This document shows positions 12,199 through 24,313 of a stretch of DNA of 64,000 nt, in pieces. The notes under the pieces were generated by a model that was not told where the DNA came from, ran no database searches, and saw nothing but the letters and a program-made list of their open reading frames with translations. Origin of the DNA: Symbiodinium natans (taxonomy: Eukaryota; Sar; Dinophyceae; Suessiales; Symbiodiniaceae); the NCBI GenBank assembly GCA_905221605.1, contig CAJNDS010002323.1, forward strand, positions 210,001-274,000. Direction: 5' to 3'. How positions within the stretch are numbered: position 1 is the stretch's first letter; each line of letters begins with the position of its first letter. The position numbers were made by a program, and so were the translations under genes.

Positions 12199-12725
12199 CT
12201 GCCGTGGCTAGGGTTTACATTGTAGGGACTTTTTTAGGGGCTTTAGAGTTTAGGGTTTAGGGTGTAGGGTTTGGGATTTGGGGGCTTGACAGGGCTGGTT
12301 AGGGTTCAGAGCTTAGAAAGGTCTCCAAATCTCCCAAGTCCTAACCCTAACCCCCCCCCAATCATAGGACTGGCAGAATATTCCCAGACCACGGGTTCTA
12401 CGTATACTTTCGATTCATTTATGGCGAATTATACAAGGCAAGTTGACCAAGACCTTTAACCCAGAACCAGTCCTCCATGGGTCTCAGAAGCACGAAGCGA
12501 ACAACTTCTCCTTGGCTGAGGTTCTCCAGTTGATGGTCCCTTTTGCGGATCTGATGATACCACGGGGATCTATATATAGGGCACACACACCAAAAAAGGC
12601 ACTGTAATATGTAGAGAATCTCCGAGGTGGTGTTCCGTCTTGTTCTCTTAAATTGAAACGGTTGGAAGTCGCGCAACGCAAGCAGCGTAAAGGCAGAAGA
12701 TATGATGCTCAAAGGATGTGAGCAA

Positions 12726-12759
<34 letters not shown>

Positions 12760-15700
12760 TGTGTGTGTGTGTGCGTTGGTCTGGCTGGGTGCTCTTGTGC
12801 TTGCTCCTTTCATGCTCTCGAATTTCACCGTGTCTGTGAGGGGGCTCGCGCTCGTGCATTTCGGGACCAACAGTATTTGCGTGGGCTTGGAGATCTCCGA
12901 TTTCGGAAGACGCGCCGCTTACAGGTACGCGGGCCACACGGGAAAGCGTGGGTTCTGTGCAGTGTGCAGGTTGTGCATAAAACACCCTATCAGTGATATT
13001 AGACTTGCAGGATTGTTGAATCAGCATAGCTAGGTGACATATTTGTTGACAAGCACGCAGTTCTGTCGCACAGAATGTGTTTCGGAACCCATGATGACAC
13101 GGAACTCCGACGATATGTACCAGACCTCCTCATCCCAAATCCCAAGCCCTAAGACAACTAAACGCTAACACCCCTGAAAACCCTCAACCCCTAAACTACG
13201 CCCCCAAAAAACCCGAAGGCAACTAAATACCCTCAACCCCCCCAAAGCCTAATACTCCTAAACCCTAAGGCCCCTACAAACCCACAACCCCCTAACCCCA
13301 ACCTCCCCAAAACCCGGGGCAGCAACTGAGAAGAGACCAAGGCAACACCTCGCGGGAAGGCAGAGGACCGAAGGCTACCGGAGATCCCCTCTGCAACCTG
13401 TTTAGGGCGCATAGGATGGGCCCGTAATATGGGGACCCCTTATGTGCTCCATTTAGAGCCTATGAACTCAAGGGCCCATACTTTAGAACCCTGTAAAGAA
13501 GGCAAGGGTACCACATTATGGGACCATGTAACTGCCCTTAGAAAAACCCCTAGTGTTGGGGGGGGGGGGGGGGGGCTTGGGGGTTGGGGTTTAGGGCTTG
13601 TTTGATAAAGACCTTAGGGCCGGACCCATGGACTGCCCCGAATCCTAACCTCTTGTGCTTCCTCCCGTGCTGGTGTACCGTGGCAACTTCTTCGGGGATT
13701 ATATGGACTTTACGAGGGTGTAGGCTTGAGGTCTAGGGGCCTTGCAGAATGAACGTCGACTCCTTGGGCTTAAGCGGCTTTCTGGCTTACGGACTGCCTG
13801 GCCTTTGGATGGATTTGTTTTGTGGGGCATATCGTTTTTCCCAGATGATAAGGGCGGACGGGGGCTTTTGCTCAGCACTTACGAAGGGAACCTGACGCCT
13901 AACAACAAAGGGCCAACAAGGGTACCACATAAACCGCCTAAACCGACTAAACCTACAATCGTAGGGATATTTTGCAGCTCGCACATCGAGGTTAAGGGGG
14001 CGCGGGGCTTAGGGTAGCCGGATTTTTCGGAGTTTAGGGCTTGCTAAATCCTAGCCCTGTCAGGGTACAACTGTCCTGTGGCGGGCGACCCAGTGGTCGG
14101 ACTGATGAAGCACCCTTGTTGCAGGGTTTAAGTCTAAAGCCTGAGATCTAAACTCAAAGCCTGAGAACCTGAAATCACCTAACGACTAGACCCTAAGCCG
14201 GACATGGGCCGAAGCCCGAAAGGCCCCGAATCCTAAACTTTTAAAGCCTTGAAGCCTCGGCCTTGAAGCACGGAAGCCTCAGCCGAAGCCCCAAATTGTC
14301 TGCCCAACCCACCATCCACGAGGCACCTCGGTGTCGGTGGCAGCAGCTTTGCAAACCTGCTTGTGCTGAGGATTGGAGGATAAGTCTACGGTTTAGGGCT
14401 TAGCATGAGGCTTCGAAGCTTGGCGCCAGGTTTAGGAGTTCGGGCTTACGACTTAATTGTGGATTCCAGCGTTCAGATTTCGGACCACCCCACAATCCCC
14501 TCTTTATTGTCATAGCGCGCACACTAGTGATCAACAGACACCGTGGATCCTGAAAATCATAAAACCACAAATCCACCACCATTGAACCACCCCCTAAACC
14601 CTCCACCCATGCAGCGTATGGGGATTGCGCAATGACAAACCCCTAAACCGGTCACCCGAGACCCGAACTCCAGCCCAAACCATCGGCCCTAAACCCTACA
14701 AACCCTGTAAACCCTGTACACCCCGGGAACTCTATGCACGCTAAAAACTCCTGAAGCCGAAAAGCCCAAGAAGCAATAAAACTCTACTCGCGACGCCTCG
14801 TGCCAGCGCCCGTCTAGGGCGGGGCTGGGGGCAAGAGAAGCAAACCCGTCGACGTAGACTGCTAACAAGGCCACCTGCAGTTTCCAGTGTGCCATAAGGT
14901 AGGGTGTAGGGTTTAGCGTTTAGGGTTTAGGGGCTCAGGGTTAAGTCGGGGTTTAAGAATTACTGGCATCCTCAGATACCCTCTACCATACACTAGGTAC
15001 CTGCTAAGGACACTTATACTTTTCAGATGTCGGATTTCGGGATCTGAGGAATGAGTGGCTAGCGTTGTGAAATCACATGACTATACAAGCCTCTGCGAAA
15101 CGCGTCCCCTAGCTGTGGTGCGCCTACAGATGCGAAATGGCCATTGGAATCCACGAGCTTACACCAGCTCTCAGCTCCGGGTGGAGGAGTGGGCAGGATG
15201 GGACAGGATCGGCTGAGACTAAACCAGAAACTCCTTATCGCGCCTTCATGTACATAGGTAACCAGGAACCCACCTACAGTGCCATAATGGACTATACTGG
15301 ACTAGGGCACCCATGCACCTAGCTGGGTACCTGAACCCACTCAGAACAGTTCCTGAGGCGCTTGACTTGGGTGTGGAGGTCAGTATAGAGCTGTGCTTTT
15401 GAACAAGAACGCCCTCAAACATCCTCTGGCTTTGGCTGGTTTAGGGTTTGGGGGTTTGGGGGTTTGGGGTAGCCTACTGCGTGACTATAGTGACTATGGA
15501 AGGAGGCGATGCCCACAGAATGCCAGGTAGGCGAAAAGAGCACTGTACAACTTCGTATATGAGCTGTTTCCAAGATCGGATCCCAACTTACCAAACAAAG
15601 ACCCCAATATTCCAAAAGCAAAAACTGACGGCCTAAATCCCATAAGACTTCGTTTAATCACTACCGCCAGTTGCCTCGAGAAGGGCAGCCCCGACGTGCA

Positions 15701-16893
15701 AAGCATTCTGAAAACATGCAACACAAGTGAAATCCTCAACTCCGAAAGCCACTAAAACCTCAGCCAAAAACAAGACTTACCAAACCCAAAACTGCAACCC
15801 TCAACGACTGGGGAGCCGTGCTGCAGTGGCAGATCGAGCGTGGGCGGTTGACTCATCAACCTTCACCGGAAATCGGCAAGGGTTGAGGCTGCTAAGCCCC
15901 AAACCCCCTTGAGTTGGACATGATCTGAGACATGGGGGTTTAGGCTGCGCCCGAGCCACTGCGCTCCTGACATTTCACGGGAAAACAAGCCCTAGCCTCC
16001 AGTCCTCAACAGTAGAAGACAGATAGGACCCTATCTGCTGTATGCCTGAAACCGCCCTTCCCACAAGTGCTGGCCTGAGCACCACCCCGGCCATCACCCA
16101 GGGCACGCTGAACATGCGCAGCCAGAGCGCCAAGAACTGCCTCTAGGGCTTCGGGTCTAAGGCTCAGTAGCAAGACCCTCCGTTCTTAGTGCTTATAGTG
16201 GCTACGGGGCTTATGCTGCTTGTTGGACTTTGTAAGGGTTTTCTGGAGTCAGGGGCTTTGGCTTCAAGGTTTTCCTTGTTGATTCTCAGTTGGGAAAGTC
16301 GGTGGAATTAGGCACCTGAATTATATCCCCCTATATGAACCATTCTGGGTATCATACAGGCGGGTTTTAGGTTGTTTTGGGATGGACTCAGGGCTCATTT
16401 TTGGTGTGGCTTTTTTGGGGTCAATTTGGGTGCAGAGCGGGTTTCATTTGGGAATTTTATGGGGTTCAGGGGTCGCAGGGTTGAGTTTAGGGAAGAGGCG
16501 TCTTGTGTCGAGGGAAGTAGGCTCAGGTTGGGGTTAGGTCGTTTGGGGAGCTTCGGTATAGGAGTAGGTCATCTATTCTCTGATCCCCTTTAGGCTACTA
16601 GTAACTATCGCCCCGGCCCCAGCCAATATCTACCCACGAATCTCCAAGTAGGGTCTGGGGGCTCGGAACCAAGTGGACATGTTCCCTTCTCCCGCCTACA
16701 TTACCTCAAATCCCTAGACGTGTGCTTGCTCTTCGGCAGCACGTTGCTGTGCCTCGTGCAGGGCACGCCACGAGCGCCTCAGCCCTCGCATTCGCCTGTG
16801 CCTGCAGGTCTTGGATGTGCTGCAGCCGTAGCGCTGCCTCGCTGCCCGACGCGCTGGGACATTTTGAACGCTCAACGTCAACGGACAGGGAGC
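12123..16893 (-). CDS. Third phase-consistent split gene, possible membrane protein
   Basis: Five islands join in phase: 16893-16720 (58 codons ending RSWRALHEAQQRAAEEQAH), 16136-16053 (FLALWLRMFSVPWVMAGVVL and onward), 14875-14789 (VALLAVYVDGFASLAPSPAL and onward), 14356-14320 (VCKAAATDTEVP) and 12198-12123 (RRRLLVSPEPLLAALRGSQR and a lysine run). The second and third give a long hydrophobic stretch that could span a membrane. Donors include GTCTAGGG, GTTTCAGG and GTTTGG. I do not recognise the family. The last island is also open in a second frame (DDAASLSPPSHSLRPSEAPS) with a good acceptor, so its reading is uncertain. Confidence 0.42.
12727..12773 (+). repeat. (GA)n-(GT)n microsatellite
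   Basis: Fourteen GA units followed by seven GT units. Confidence 0.95.
14320..14356 (-). CDS. Short exon-like island (chain 16.9-12.1 kb)
   Basis: Acceptor AGCACAAGCAG, donor CCTC|GTGGATGG. Twelve codons: VCKAAATDTEVP. Short enough that only phase and splice sites support it. Confidence 0.3.
14789..14875 (-). CDS. Exon-like island (chain 16.9-12.1 kb)
   Basis: Acceptor AACTGCAG, donor CGCGA|GTAGAG. 29 codons, VALLAVYVDGFASLAPSPAL then DGRWHEASR. Phase 0 to 0. An in-frame ATG lies shortly upstream (MAHWKLQ), so it could instead be a first exon with a signal-like N-terminus. Confidence 0.45.
16053..16136 (-). CDS. Exon-like island, hydrophobic segment (chain 16.9-12.1 kb)
   Basis: Acceptor AGAGGCAG, donor GGGCG|GTTTCAGG. 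28 codons, FLALWLRMFSVPWVMAGVVL then RPALVGRA, about 80 percent G/C at third positions. Looks like a transmembrane helix. Phase 0 to 0. Confidence 0.5.
16720..16893 (-). CDS. Exon-like island, 58 codons (chain 16.9-12.1 kb)
   Basis: Acceptor GGTGTGCAG, donor CACAC|GTCTAGGG. The frame ending in SWRALHEAQQRAAEEQAH is open throughout. A second minus frame is also open (SEAALRLQHIQDLQAQANAR), which at first suggests a frameshift, but the single frame needs none. Confidence 0.5.
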
Positions 16894-17499
16894 CTGCACA
16901 CCATGTCGTAGCCTTCCGAGGACTTTCGTTTCGGAAGCCGACCTGCCGGCATTTGGGGCACATGCACCTTCTCTTGCCACGCAGCCCCAAAGCAATTTCA
17001 GGGTTTAGGGTTTTGGGGGCCTAGGCGGTAGTGTCATAATTCTGTCTAGAAACCTCAAACCCCTAAACCTTAAACCACATGAGGCCGAAACACCATAAGA
17101 CCTAAATCGGGTTAAGACTAAACACGAAATGCCCAAACCCTAAGCCTTAAACCCTAGACCGCACGATCCCAGACCCCATGAAGCCCAAACCCTATAAACC
17201 CACACCCTGAACATCGACCCTAAACCACAGAATCGTAAAGCCTAAACAGTACAAAGCACAAACCCTGCTTGTAACAAGAAAACGGGAAGCATTGAACCCT
17301 AACACCCATGAATCCTGCACCACCCAAAACTCTATAACCGAAAGCCCGACAACCCGGGCACGCCATGCGCGCCGCAAGCTCCACAAGCCCTAAACGCAGA
17401 AGCCCCTTAAGGCCTAGACCCGAATTCGGGTTTTGGCCCCTGACCCTAAAAATTGAACCCGAAACCTTGAATCCTAAACCCCAAAACTGAAACCCTAAA

Positions 17500-17795
17500 C
17501 CCTTTAGGGCCCAGGCTTATAAGCCTCAAACACTTGACCCTAAACCCTTTAGTGGGTGAAGCCTAAACCCTAAAACCCAAACCCTTTAGTAGTTTAAGGT
17601 CCAGGCTACTGAGCCTAAAACCCGAAAACCTCAAACCCTGTAGGGTCCAGGCTTGTAAGCCTAAAACCCTGAAACCCTAAACCCAGTCCCGGCTTATGAG
17701 CCTAAAACCCCGAACCCTAAACTCTTGAGTGTCCAGGCTTGTATGCCTAAAACCTGAAAACCCTAAATCCTTTCGAGTCCAGGCTGATAAGCCCA
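17500..17795 (+). repeat. Minisatellite with palindromic AGGCTTATAAGCCT core
   Basis: Five to six diverged copies of about 45-60 bp, each combining GTCCAGGCTTRTAAGCCT with AAACCCTGAAACCCTAAACC. The core is a perfect inverted repeat in the best copies. Confidence 0.8.
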
Positions 17796-18989
17796 AATTC
17801 CGCCTTCACCACCGAGATCGCCACGGACGGATGGCCCCCTGCCTCTCGAAGAAACCCCGACACCCGCGGTGCTTTCTACGTTTTAAAGGCTCGACTGGTC
17901 CTAGAACCCCAGCGAAACAACTATTGCCCTTGTCATTACAACCCTTGTCACATATAACAAGTTCAGGGTTTAGGGTTTGGGGTTTAAGGCTTTTTCTGAA
18001 GAGTAAATAAGAGAAGCTTACAACCTGAAACAGGCCCAAGACCCCAACATTCACAACGGCTTAGCTAGGAAGTGATCTATGGTCTGTAGGGTTAGGGTTT
18101 TTAGGGTTTCAAGCTCTGCTGTTTGTCTAGTTTCTTGGAAGTACAGGCTAACCTCGGCCCCCGAAAACTCGACGACAACTGCCGGGTTGAATTGCCTTGT
18201 GCCTTTTGGGGCACTTGTCACGCCTTTTCTCGTTGGCTCTAACCCTAAACCTACTCCTAAACCCGAAACTCTCAACCAGTTCCCGGAAGCAAACTTAGCA
18301 AGTCGAGGGTCTTTGACCTTAAGCCTTAGCCCTCAACGTCGAATGAAAGAAAAATATAGAGGCCTAAACCTGATAACTCGAGCTCCCTCCCCCAAGTACT
18401 TGCATGAAGCTCCCATCCCCACCCTAACACACTGCAATGCACTGCACTCTACTTTCATTCTCAAAGACATGGAATACTTACTATCAGGGGAGTGGCGGGG
18501 TCAATATTTGTGCGAGGAGGAGACTATTGATCGGGAGGGCGAGCGGATCAAAGAGGACCCAACCTGATCGTCTGGCACGTCAAGCACCTGGGGACCCGGA
18601 AAACGTGGACTTTGGCGATGTGGGTTTTTTGTCGGCATTCGCTTTAGGACTAGGCTTCTGAGGTCTTTTAAGGGGCTTAGATTTTCAGGGGTTAGGGTTA
18701 CGCTTTCTTTGATGTGCAGGACATGACCTGTAGGGTTTGGTGATCCTGTAGGGTAAATAAGGGTCAAACGCGTACGACTCTCCATCTCTGAAGATGCCAC
18801 CGTCGTCGGAACCCAAGCAGGGCAACCGAGAACTTGTTTGAGGTTTTAAGGTTCAGGGGCTTTTCATGGCAATCTCATGGTTGATTTAGGGTTTAGAGCA
18901 AAGGCATTTGCGGGCCAAGTGAAATTTACATTGGGGCTTCGTGTTGAGGGTTCAAAGGGGGTTTCCGAAATTAGAGGTACCTTCTTGGT

Positions 18990-19160
18990 CTCCGTAATAA
19001 TCAGGGGACCCTACCAGTTGGGGGTCTATGTGGGTGTTTTCCCCCAAAGTGTGGTACCCCTTTGATACCCCATATAGAATAGAATACCCTTGAAGGAACC
19101 CCCCAAAAAGGGTACAGCTACTATCGTAAACCCCCCCACACGGGTTGAGGGGGGGCTGTA
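18990..19160 (+). repeat. GTACCCC/GGGGGT-rich foldback segment
   Basis: Contains several copies of GGTACCCC, GGGGGTCTA and AACCCCCC in both orientations; similar wording occurs near 8.30-8.40, 38.42-38.48 and 53.87-53.96 kb. Probably another decayed inverted-repeat family. Confidence 0.45.
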
Positions 19161-19998
19161 CCGAAGTCTAGGCCTGCAGAAGCGGAGCTCGTTCAGACAG
19201 CGCCTGGCGTGAGGGCTCAAGGGACTCCAGGATGTGAGGTGTTTAGGGTTTAGGGTTTAGGGTTTAGGGTGTAGGGTTTAGGGTGTAGGGTGTAGGGTTT
19301 AGGGTGTAGGGTTCAGGGTAGCAGTATTGGGGTTGTTGGGTATTTAAAGGTCAGATCACATGCTGCTGGGATAGTGACGCTTTAGACCCTGGTGCCCTGA
19401 AGCCCGTGTTGTGGTCTGAGTTGTCTGTCATACCAGAGAGTTGTTGAGGTGAACATGCTTCTTGAAGGAAGGCGTTGTTGCACTTGTTCTGCGAAGTCAG
19501 AAGATAGAACACTTCTACAGATACCAGAAGTACCTGACATACGGGGAAAGCAATTACGGCGCTTTTGCAAAACTTACTTTGCCAACAGCTTCCCGTGAAG
19601 GGTTGGCTAACCTTTTTCCCCACAGCCTACGACTTACAAAACACAAAGTTCAAAGCTCAGCTATCGGCAAAGTAAGTCGTTGGTCGAGGAAACTTGCTGA
19701 ACCAACTCGGAAGTTGGCACTGATGCTGATACAGGTGTTCTGACATTGGCCGGAGTCCAAGCAGCAGTCTTCGAAGCACAGGTGACCGGTGCCGCGCTAC
19801 AACAACCATATAATGTGGACAAACACTGTCTAAACAGTTTCTTAATCGCGTGAGTGACCGGAAGATGTCTAGCATCATCCAGGGTTTTCTGCATCTTGGA
19901 CTGCAGCACCCCACCCCCCCCCCGCCCCCCCGCCCCGAAACCCCATAAATCCGAACCCTAAGCCCCTATGTGTATTAGTATATGTATAATGTGTATAT

Positions 19999-20019
19999 AC
20001 ACACACACACACACACCCA

Positions 20020-20092
<73 letters not shown>
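19999..20092 (+). repeat. Compound (AC)n-(GCAC)n-(GCAG)n microsatellite
   Basis: Three perfect blocks that differ by single-base steps from one another, about 18, 39 and 34 bp. Confidence 0.95.
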
Positions 20093-21417
20093 ACGCAGTA
20101 GTCGACAGATCCCCAACACCCCGGCGTGCCTGCACCAAGGTGTCCATGACAGCGCCAGCAGCCTTCGCCAACTCTGCCGCCGAGGCGCCGGCGCCGGCGC
20201 CCTACGGGCTCGGGGGCTTTTAGGGTTTAGGGAGTACTGGTTTTTGACCGAGTTTCTCGTTTGATGTTTTGCTGAAAACACGGCTTTTTAGATCAACAAC
20301 TACGAAAAAATTTTGGGTTTCTCCAGGCAAACTAGCGAAAATGCCTCGGTGTTGGCCCTAGATTGGGGCCAAGAATGGTCAACTGACCATTTAGCCCGCC
20401 AAGCTAGCGAGAATGCCTATGATTTGGCCATATAGATTGGGGGTTTGTGAAGGCCCAAAGTGAAACATCCCTAAACCCTAAACCCTAAACCCTAAATCAC
20501 GAAGACTGGGCATCCGGGAATTCCTTTGGGCCAACCTGGTGCCTTGGGGCGCCTCTGTTTGGAATGGGCCAGGGTGCGTGGCGTCTTGAGGGTTTAGGGT
20601 TTGGGGTTAAGGGGCTTTGGAGTTTAGGGTTTACAGGGGTCTTAGGGTGTGGAGTGTCGGGGGTTCAGGGGTCAAGGAGTGTCGGGTTCTGGGTTGCTCT
20701 TTACGAACAAGTTGTTTGGCCGAGCTTCGCTTGGCTTTTAAACTGAGTGTGAGATGAGCTTTCTTATTGGGTTGATGCTTGCACAAAGGCTTAACACATG
20801 AAGAGTCAAGAGGAAGGGTCAAAGCGACTTCTAGGGGTCAATTGTTCGGGCCTTAAGGTTTCGTGAGAAGGTGTTGGGCGGCTGTGGGCTTTGGATTTTT
20901 GGGGTACAGGGTTTCGGGTTTAGGGTTGAAGGCTTACTGAGCTAGATGTGTTTCAAAAGGGTATACAGAGCCCTTCGGGGTGCCGGTCAGGGTTTAGGGT
21001 TTGGGGTTTGGATCCGGTCTGGGGCTGAGGCTTAGGCGTTTTAAGCTTGAGGGAGGCTCGTGGGTGTAAAGATAGGATAATAATCAGAAAAAACAACAAA
21101 TTTCAAGAACAAGAATGTTAGTCGAACATCTCATTCTAAGCCCTGTGTAGTTCATAATGTCCCCAGAACCACAGAGCCATAAGCTTCGCGAAACCTTGAG
21201 CTTTCAGGCTGATATCGAGCTTAGGGCCTGGAGGGCTGAAACAAATCTTGTAAGGTTCTACGTGCTGCATTTTTGGGTTTAGGAGCTGAGAGTATGTAGG
21301 GTGCTTCTTGTGCTTCGGGGTACCTAGGGCATCAGGGGCATCCGAGATGTTCAGGGTCTTCAAATCGAGGCTTAGGGCAGGCCGACCCTTATCCCTGAAC
21401 GCCCTGAACTCTAGACA

Positions 21418-21464
21418 GCCCTAAACCCTAAACCCTAAACCCTAAACCCTAAACCCTAAACCGA
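21418..21464 (-). repeat. CCCTAAA array
   Basis: Six to seven perfect units just left of the 21.5 kb island, with inexact GACAGCCCTAAA before them. Confidence 0.9.
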
Positions 21465-21477
21465 AGAGCAACAAAAC

Positions 21478-21540
21478 CGGCTGCCTGACCAGCCCACGCT
21501 CGCTCCGCGAGGTCGGAGAAGACGGCGACAGCGATGGAGG
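21478..21540 (-). CDS. Isolated exon-like island
   Basis: Acceptor CCCACCACAG, donor GCCG|GTTTTG (or CTG|GTCAGG 12 nt earlier). Reads SIAVAVFSDLAERAWAGQAA with strong third-position G/C. The plus strand is open as well, with weaker codon bias. Confidence 0.35.
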
Positions 21541-21658
21541 CTGTGGTGGGCATCCCTAAACCCCCTCAACTGCCCTGAACCCCCCTTGAACCCCCCTGAA
21601 CCCGCTGAACTCCCGGAACCCTTATAAACCCTAAACCCTAAACCCCAACAACCCTCCA

Positions 21659-21741
21659 GGGGCCTTAATAATTAGAAGAGGGTTTTGGGGGATATTCCCG
21701 TATGATCATGAAGGGACCATGAGGGAATACTTTCCGACCCC
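21659..21741 (+). mobile_element. Inverted-repeat element family 2, copy B
   Basis: Starts GGGGCCTTAATAATTAGAA, contains AAGGGACCATGAGGGAATAC, ends TTCCGACCCC. A related diverged segment lies at about 21.89-21.95 kb. Confidence 0.75.
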
Positions 21742-23390
21742 TATATAAACCCCTAAAACCCCCAAGCCCACAAACCCGAAGCCCCGAAACCCTCAAAACC
21801 CACCTAGACCCAGGGATCCACAGAGCCACTACAAGTTCCAGACGTCGGGAATGATCTCTTTCGGTGGATCATTAGCATAGGGCTTTCGGGATTGCTGCTA
21901 GTATATTTGCATAGGGACCAGAACGAAACATATGAGTATTTCTTCCGACCCGCTCCCCCAGCAGGGTGTTTGGCGTTTAGGGATTAGGGTTCAGTGTTTA
22001 CGCATGTGATCCTGCGGGCTGTCTCGAAGAATCTACGCAAAAATGGAATAGGGTCCAGGGTTTAATGTCTATGGTTCGGGGTATTTCCGTGATGTAAGTC
22101 CCTTTTAAGGGTACCTTGGTTTCGAACTTTAGGGCTTCTTGCGTGTGGGGGCGAAGGTAACTAAACCCTATACCCGGAACCCTAAACCCAAGACCCTAAA
22201 CGGAAAGCTGGGGGGGGGAGGGGGGAGCGTGAGGCTGTAAGCCAAGCATGGGATAGGGTTTATACTATCCAGTTCTCTACCGGAGCTAAGGAGCACAATC
22301 TGCCGTTTTTCGTCGGATTGTACTCCGTTCAAGCTCAACTGTTAAGTAAACCGAAACCCCCAAAAGAAATTCTGCAAACATTGTGGGGCAAACCCTGGGT
22401 GAACACATCCGCCCTTGCCTGTCTCTTCTGGACGGTTCATGCCCGCGAACACCTTGCGGCAAGCATCCAACTGTGAGCTCCGCCCTATCAACCCCAAACC
22501 CGAAACCCCAGGATGAACTACGCCACCTACACCCTAAACCCCAAGAACCTCAAACCCTAAACCTTTCGAGTCTTTATAAGACTGAAAGTACCTCAAAACC
22601 CCAAACCCTGAACCGTGAACCCCAAACCTTAAACCCACGTGCACAGAATGGAAAAAACATGCCTGCAGAAGCTTAGTGCCAGTTCCAAGGGAAACCCTCA
22701 AGCCCTGAGCCCCTCATCTGAGCTTGTAGGGTTTGGGGTTTATGGTTCAGGGTTTAGGATCTATAGGGTTTGCGGTGTCAGGGGTTTAGCGTAAAACAGG
22801 AGCATAAGCAACTTCTAATTCAATATAGGTGCCCCACACACACAATACGACACATGCAGCTTCCTACAGTCTACAGGCAACCCGCTTGCAGGCCTCGCGG
22901 CACGCTTTGAGCTCCTGACAGGCACAATTAGACTGATACAGACGGAAGGCAGAGGGCTTTAGGGTTTACACGGGCCAGGGACCTTTGATGTAGCAACACA
23001 AGGCCTACATGATGAGAATTAACACTCTGGGAAGACAATATTCCGGCCTTAAACAGCGGACGACAAGCCATGGTCCGCGACCCTGGTGTGCATAATCCAG
23101 GGCTTGTTTTCGAACGTGGTACTGTGAATCGCATTTGCCTGGACGTATCATCCCAACCGTCCTCCTTGCATTCCTTTTTCAGGGCAAAGATAAGGCTCCC
23201 AGCGAGCCCAAGACCCAGCAGTCAAGGAACAAGCCTTAAACATCCTTGAGCAATGCAATGGGGGTTCTGAACCCTAAGCCTAGAAAAATCCAACACTGAT
23301 AAAGTGGGTGGGCACTGGCATGGACTTCTCCGCAGCCCGAAAGCCTAAGCCCCAAACCCCAAACCCCCTAAACCACTCAGCCCAAAACAC

Positions 23391-23455
23391 GCCTCGGTTG
23401 CATTCTTCTCCACGGCTCCCCGACCGCGGCGTCGGGCAGCACCCAAGAGGTGTTC
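23391..23455 (-). CDS. Isolated exon-like island
   Basis: Acceptor AGAGCCACAG, donor GAGGC|GTGTTTTGGG. 21 codons, EHLLGAARRRGRGAVEKNAT then E. Phase 0 in, 2 out; it does not join the 25.2 kb island in phase in this frame, so a further exon or another gene is needed. Confidence 0.35.
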
Positions 23456-23905
23456 CTGTGGCTCTAAAACTCAGGGGCCTGATTCTTTTGAGCTTTAAAT
23501 TTGTAGGTTAGGCTGAGGGTTTAGTGCTCTAGGGTTTGGGTTGCAGGCTTTAGCGTTGTAGGGAGTTTGGGGTTATAAGGCTTAAAGGAATATAGGAACT
23601 GCTGGCAGCTCAAGGGTTTCAGGGCTTTGGGTTGAGGACGCAGAACGAGATGCCGAACGTGCGTTTCGGGACGCAGTCCGGAACCTGGATACTTACCTTC
23701 CCCAGGTCGCGTCCTGCTGTAGGAGCGGAGCAACATGCATTATTACAATTACGCATCTCGGGCAGTGCGGAATGCCCGGGTATGGCAAGGCGGGGAGGCG
23801 TCCACGGCTCTTGGCTTCTATCTGCGCCTGCTTCACGACATTGCGACCTGCTTTCGTCGCAGGATTGGGCTTTGAGTTTTGCGGACCTTGCTGTGAAGCT
23901 CCTGA

Positions 23906-24313
23906 ATGGAGTCTTCAACCCTAGAGCAGGAACATTCGCGCACATCTGGTGGAAGCATGCCTGACGGAGAACTCCATGCATACGCTTGGGCTGCCATTAC
24001 TGGCGTTGCTACACAGCAAGTCTCTCTCGATGAGGCCCTTAAGGAGACCATCGTTGCTCATCGAGCTGCAATGACATCGCCAGATAAAATCGCCGACATA
24101 GTCTACATTGCAAAGATGAAGAAAGCCTTCAATCGGGGCGAGTTCAAGCTTTTCCTTGCCGTCAGCCCATCCCATCATGACTTGCTTGAAGCGGTTTGCC
24201 AAGGCGTACTTGCGACTGGTGCGGTTGAGAAGAAGGGACAGGCGCCGGCAAGCGGAATGGCTCGGGAGCTGCAGTCTTTGGTCGACAAGCTGACCGAGAT
24301 GACAGCAAAGTAG
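23906..24313 (+). CDS. Plus-strand ORF, 135 codons, function unknown
   Basis: The ATG directly follows an in-frame TGA; the frame runs to TAG. The product is protein-like throughout: SLDEALKETIVAHRAAMTS, DKIADIVYIAKMKKAFNRGE, FKLFLAVSPSHHDLLEAV and a C-terminal helix ELQSLVDKLTEMTAK. It looks soluble and all-helical; I recognise no family. It sits in a 1-kb patch free of TTTAGGG motifs, on the strand opposite to the split genes. An antisense frame of 139 codons is rich in Cys and Leu and is taken as its shadow. It could be a whole small gene or the last exon of one. Confidence 0.5.
   Translation: MESSTLEQEHSRTSGGSMPDGELHAYAWAAITGVATQQVSLDEALKETIVAHRAAMTSPDKIADIVYIAKMKKAFNRGEFKLFLAVSPSHHDLLEAVCQGVLATGAVEKKGQAPASGMARELQSLVDKLTEMTAK

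Larger units (their letters stand above)
17030..21400. other. Stretch without a supported gene
   Basis: Contains the 17.5 kb minisatellite, a GTAGGG-variant array at 19238-19320, the 19.0 kb foldback and the compound microsatellite. The 162-codon plus frame at 18.08-18.57 kb has poor composition and is not called. Confidence 0.5.

Noticed and set aside
12419-13033. ORFs of 202, 92 and 90 codons
   Set aside because: All cross the GA/GT microsatellite and gain length from it; no domain or codon signal.
13655-13727. Plus-strand patch reading LPPVLVYRGNFFGDYMDF, reminiscent of a phosducin-like thioredoxin fold
   Set aside because: No acceptor AG upstream and no second exon; similarity is too short.
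16040-16145. Plus-strand terminal exon (TTPAITQGTLNMRSQSAK)
   Set aside because: Strong codon bias on plus too, but the minus reading has better splice sites and phase agreement. Kept as the main alternative.
16706-16995. Frameshifted coiled-coil pseudogene
   Set aside because: Two overlapping minus frames look protein-like, but one frame alone is open between a good acceptor and a donor for 58 codons, so no frameshift is needed.
18079-18567. Plus-strand ORF of 162 codons
   Set aside because: Runs through telomere-like tracts and has no consistent codon bias.
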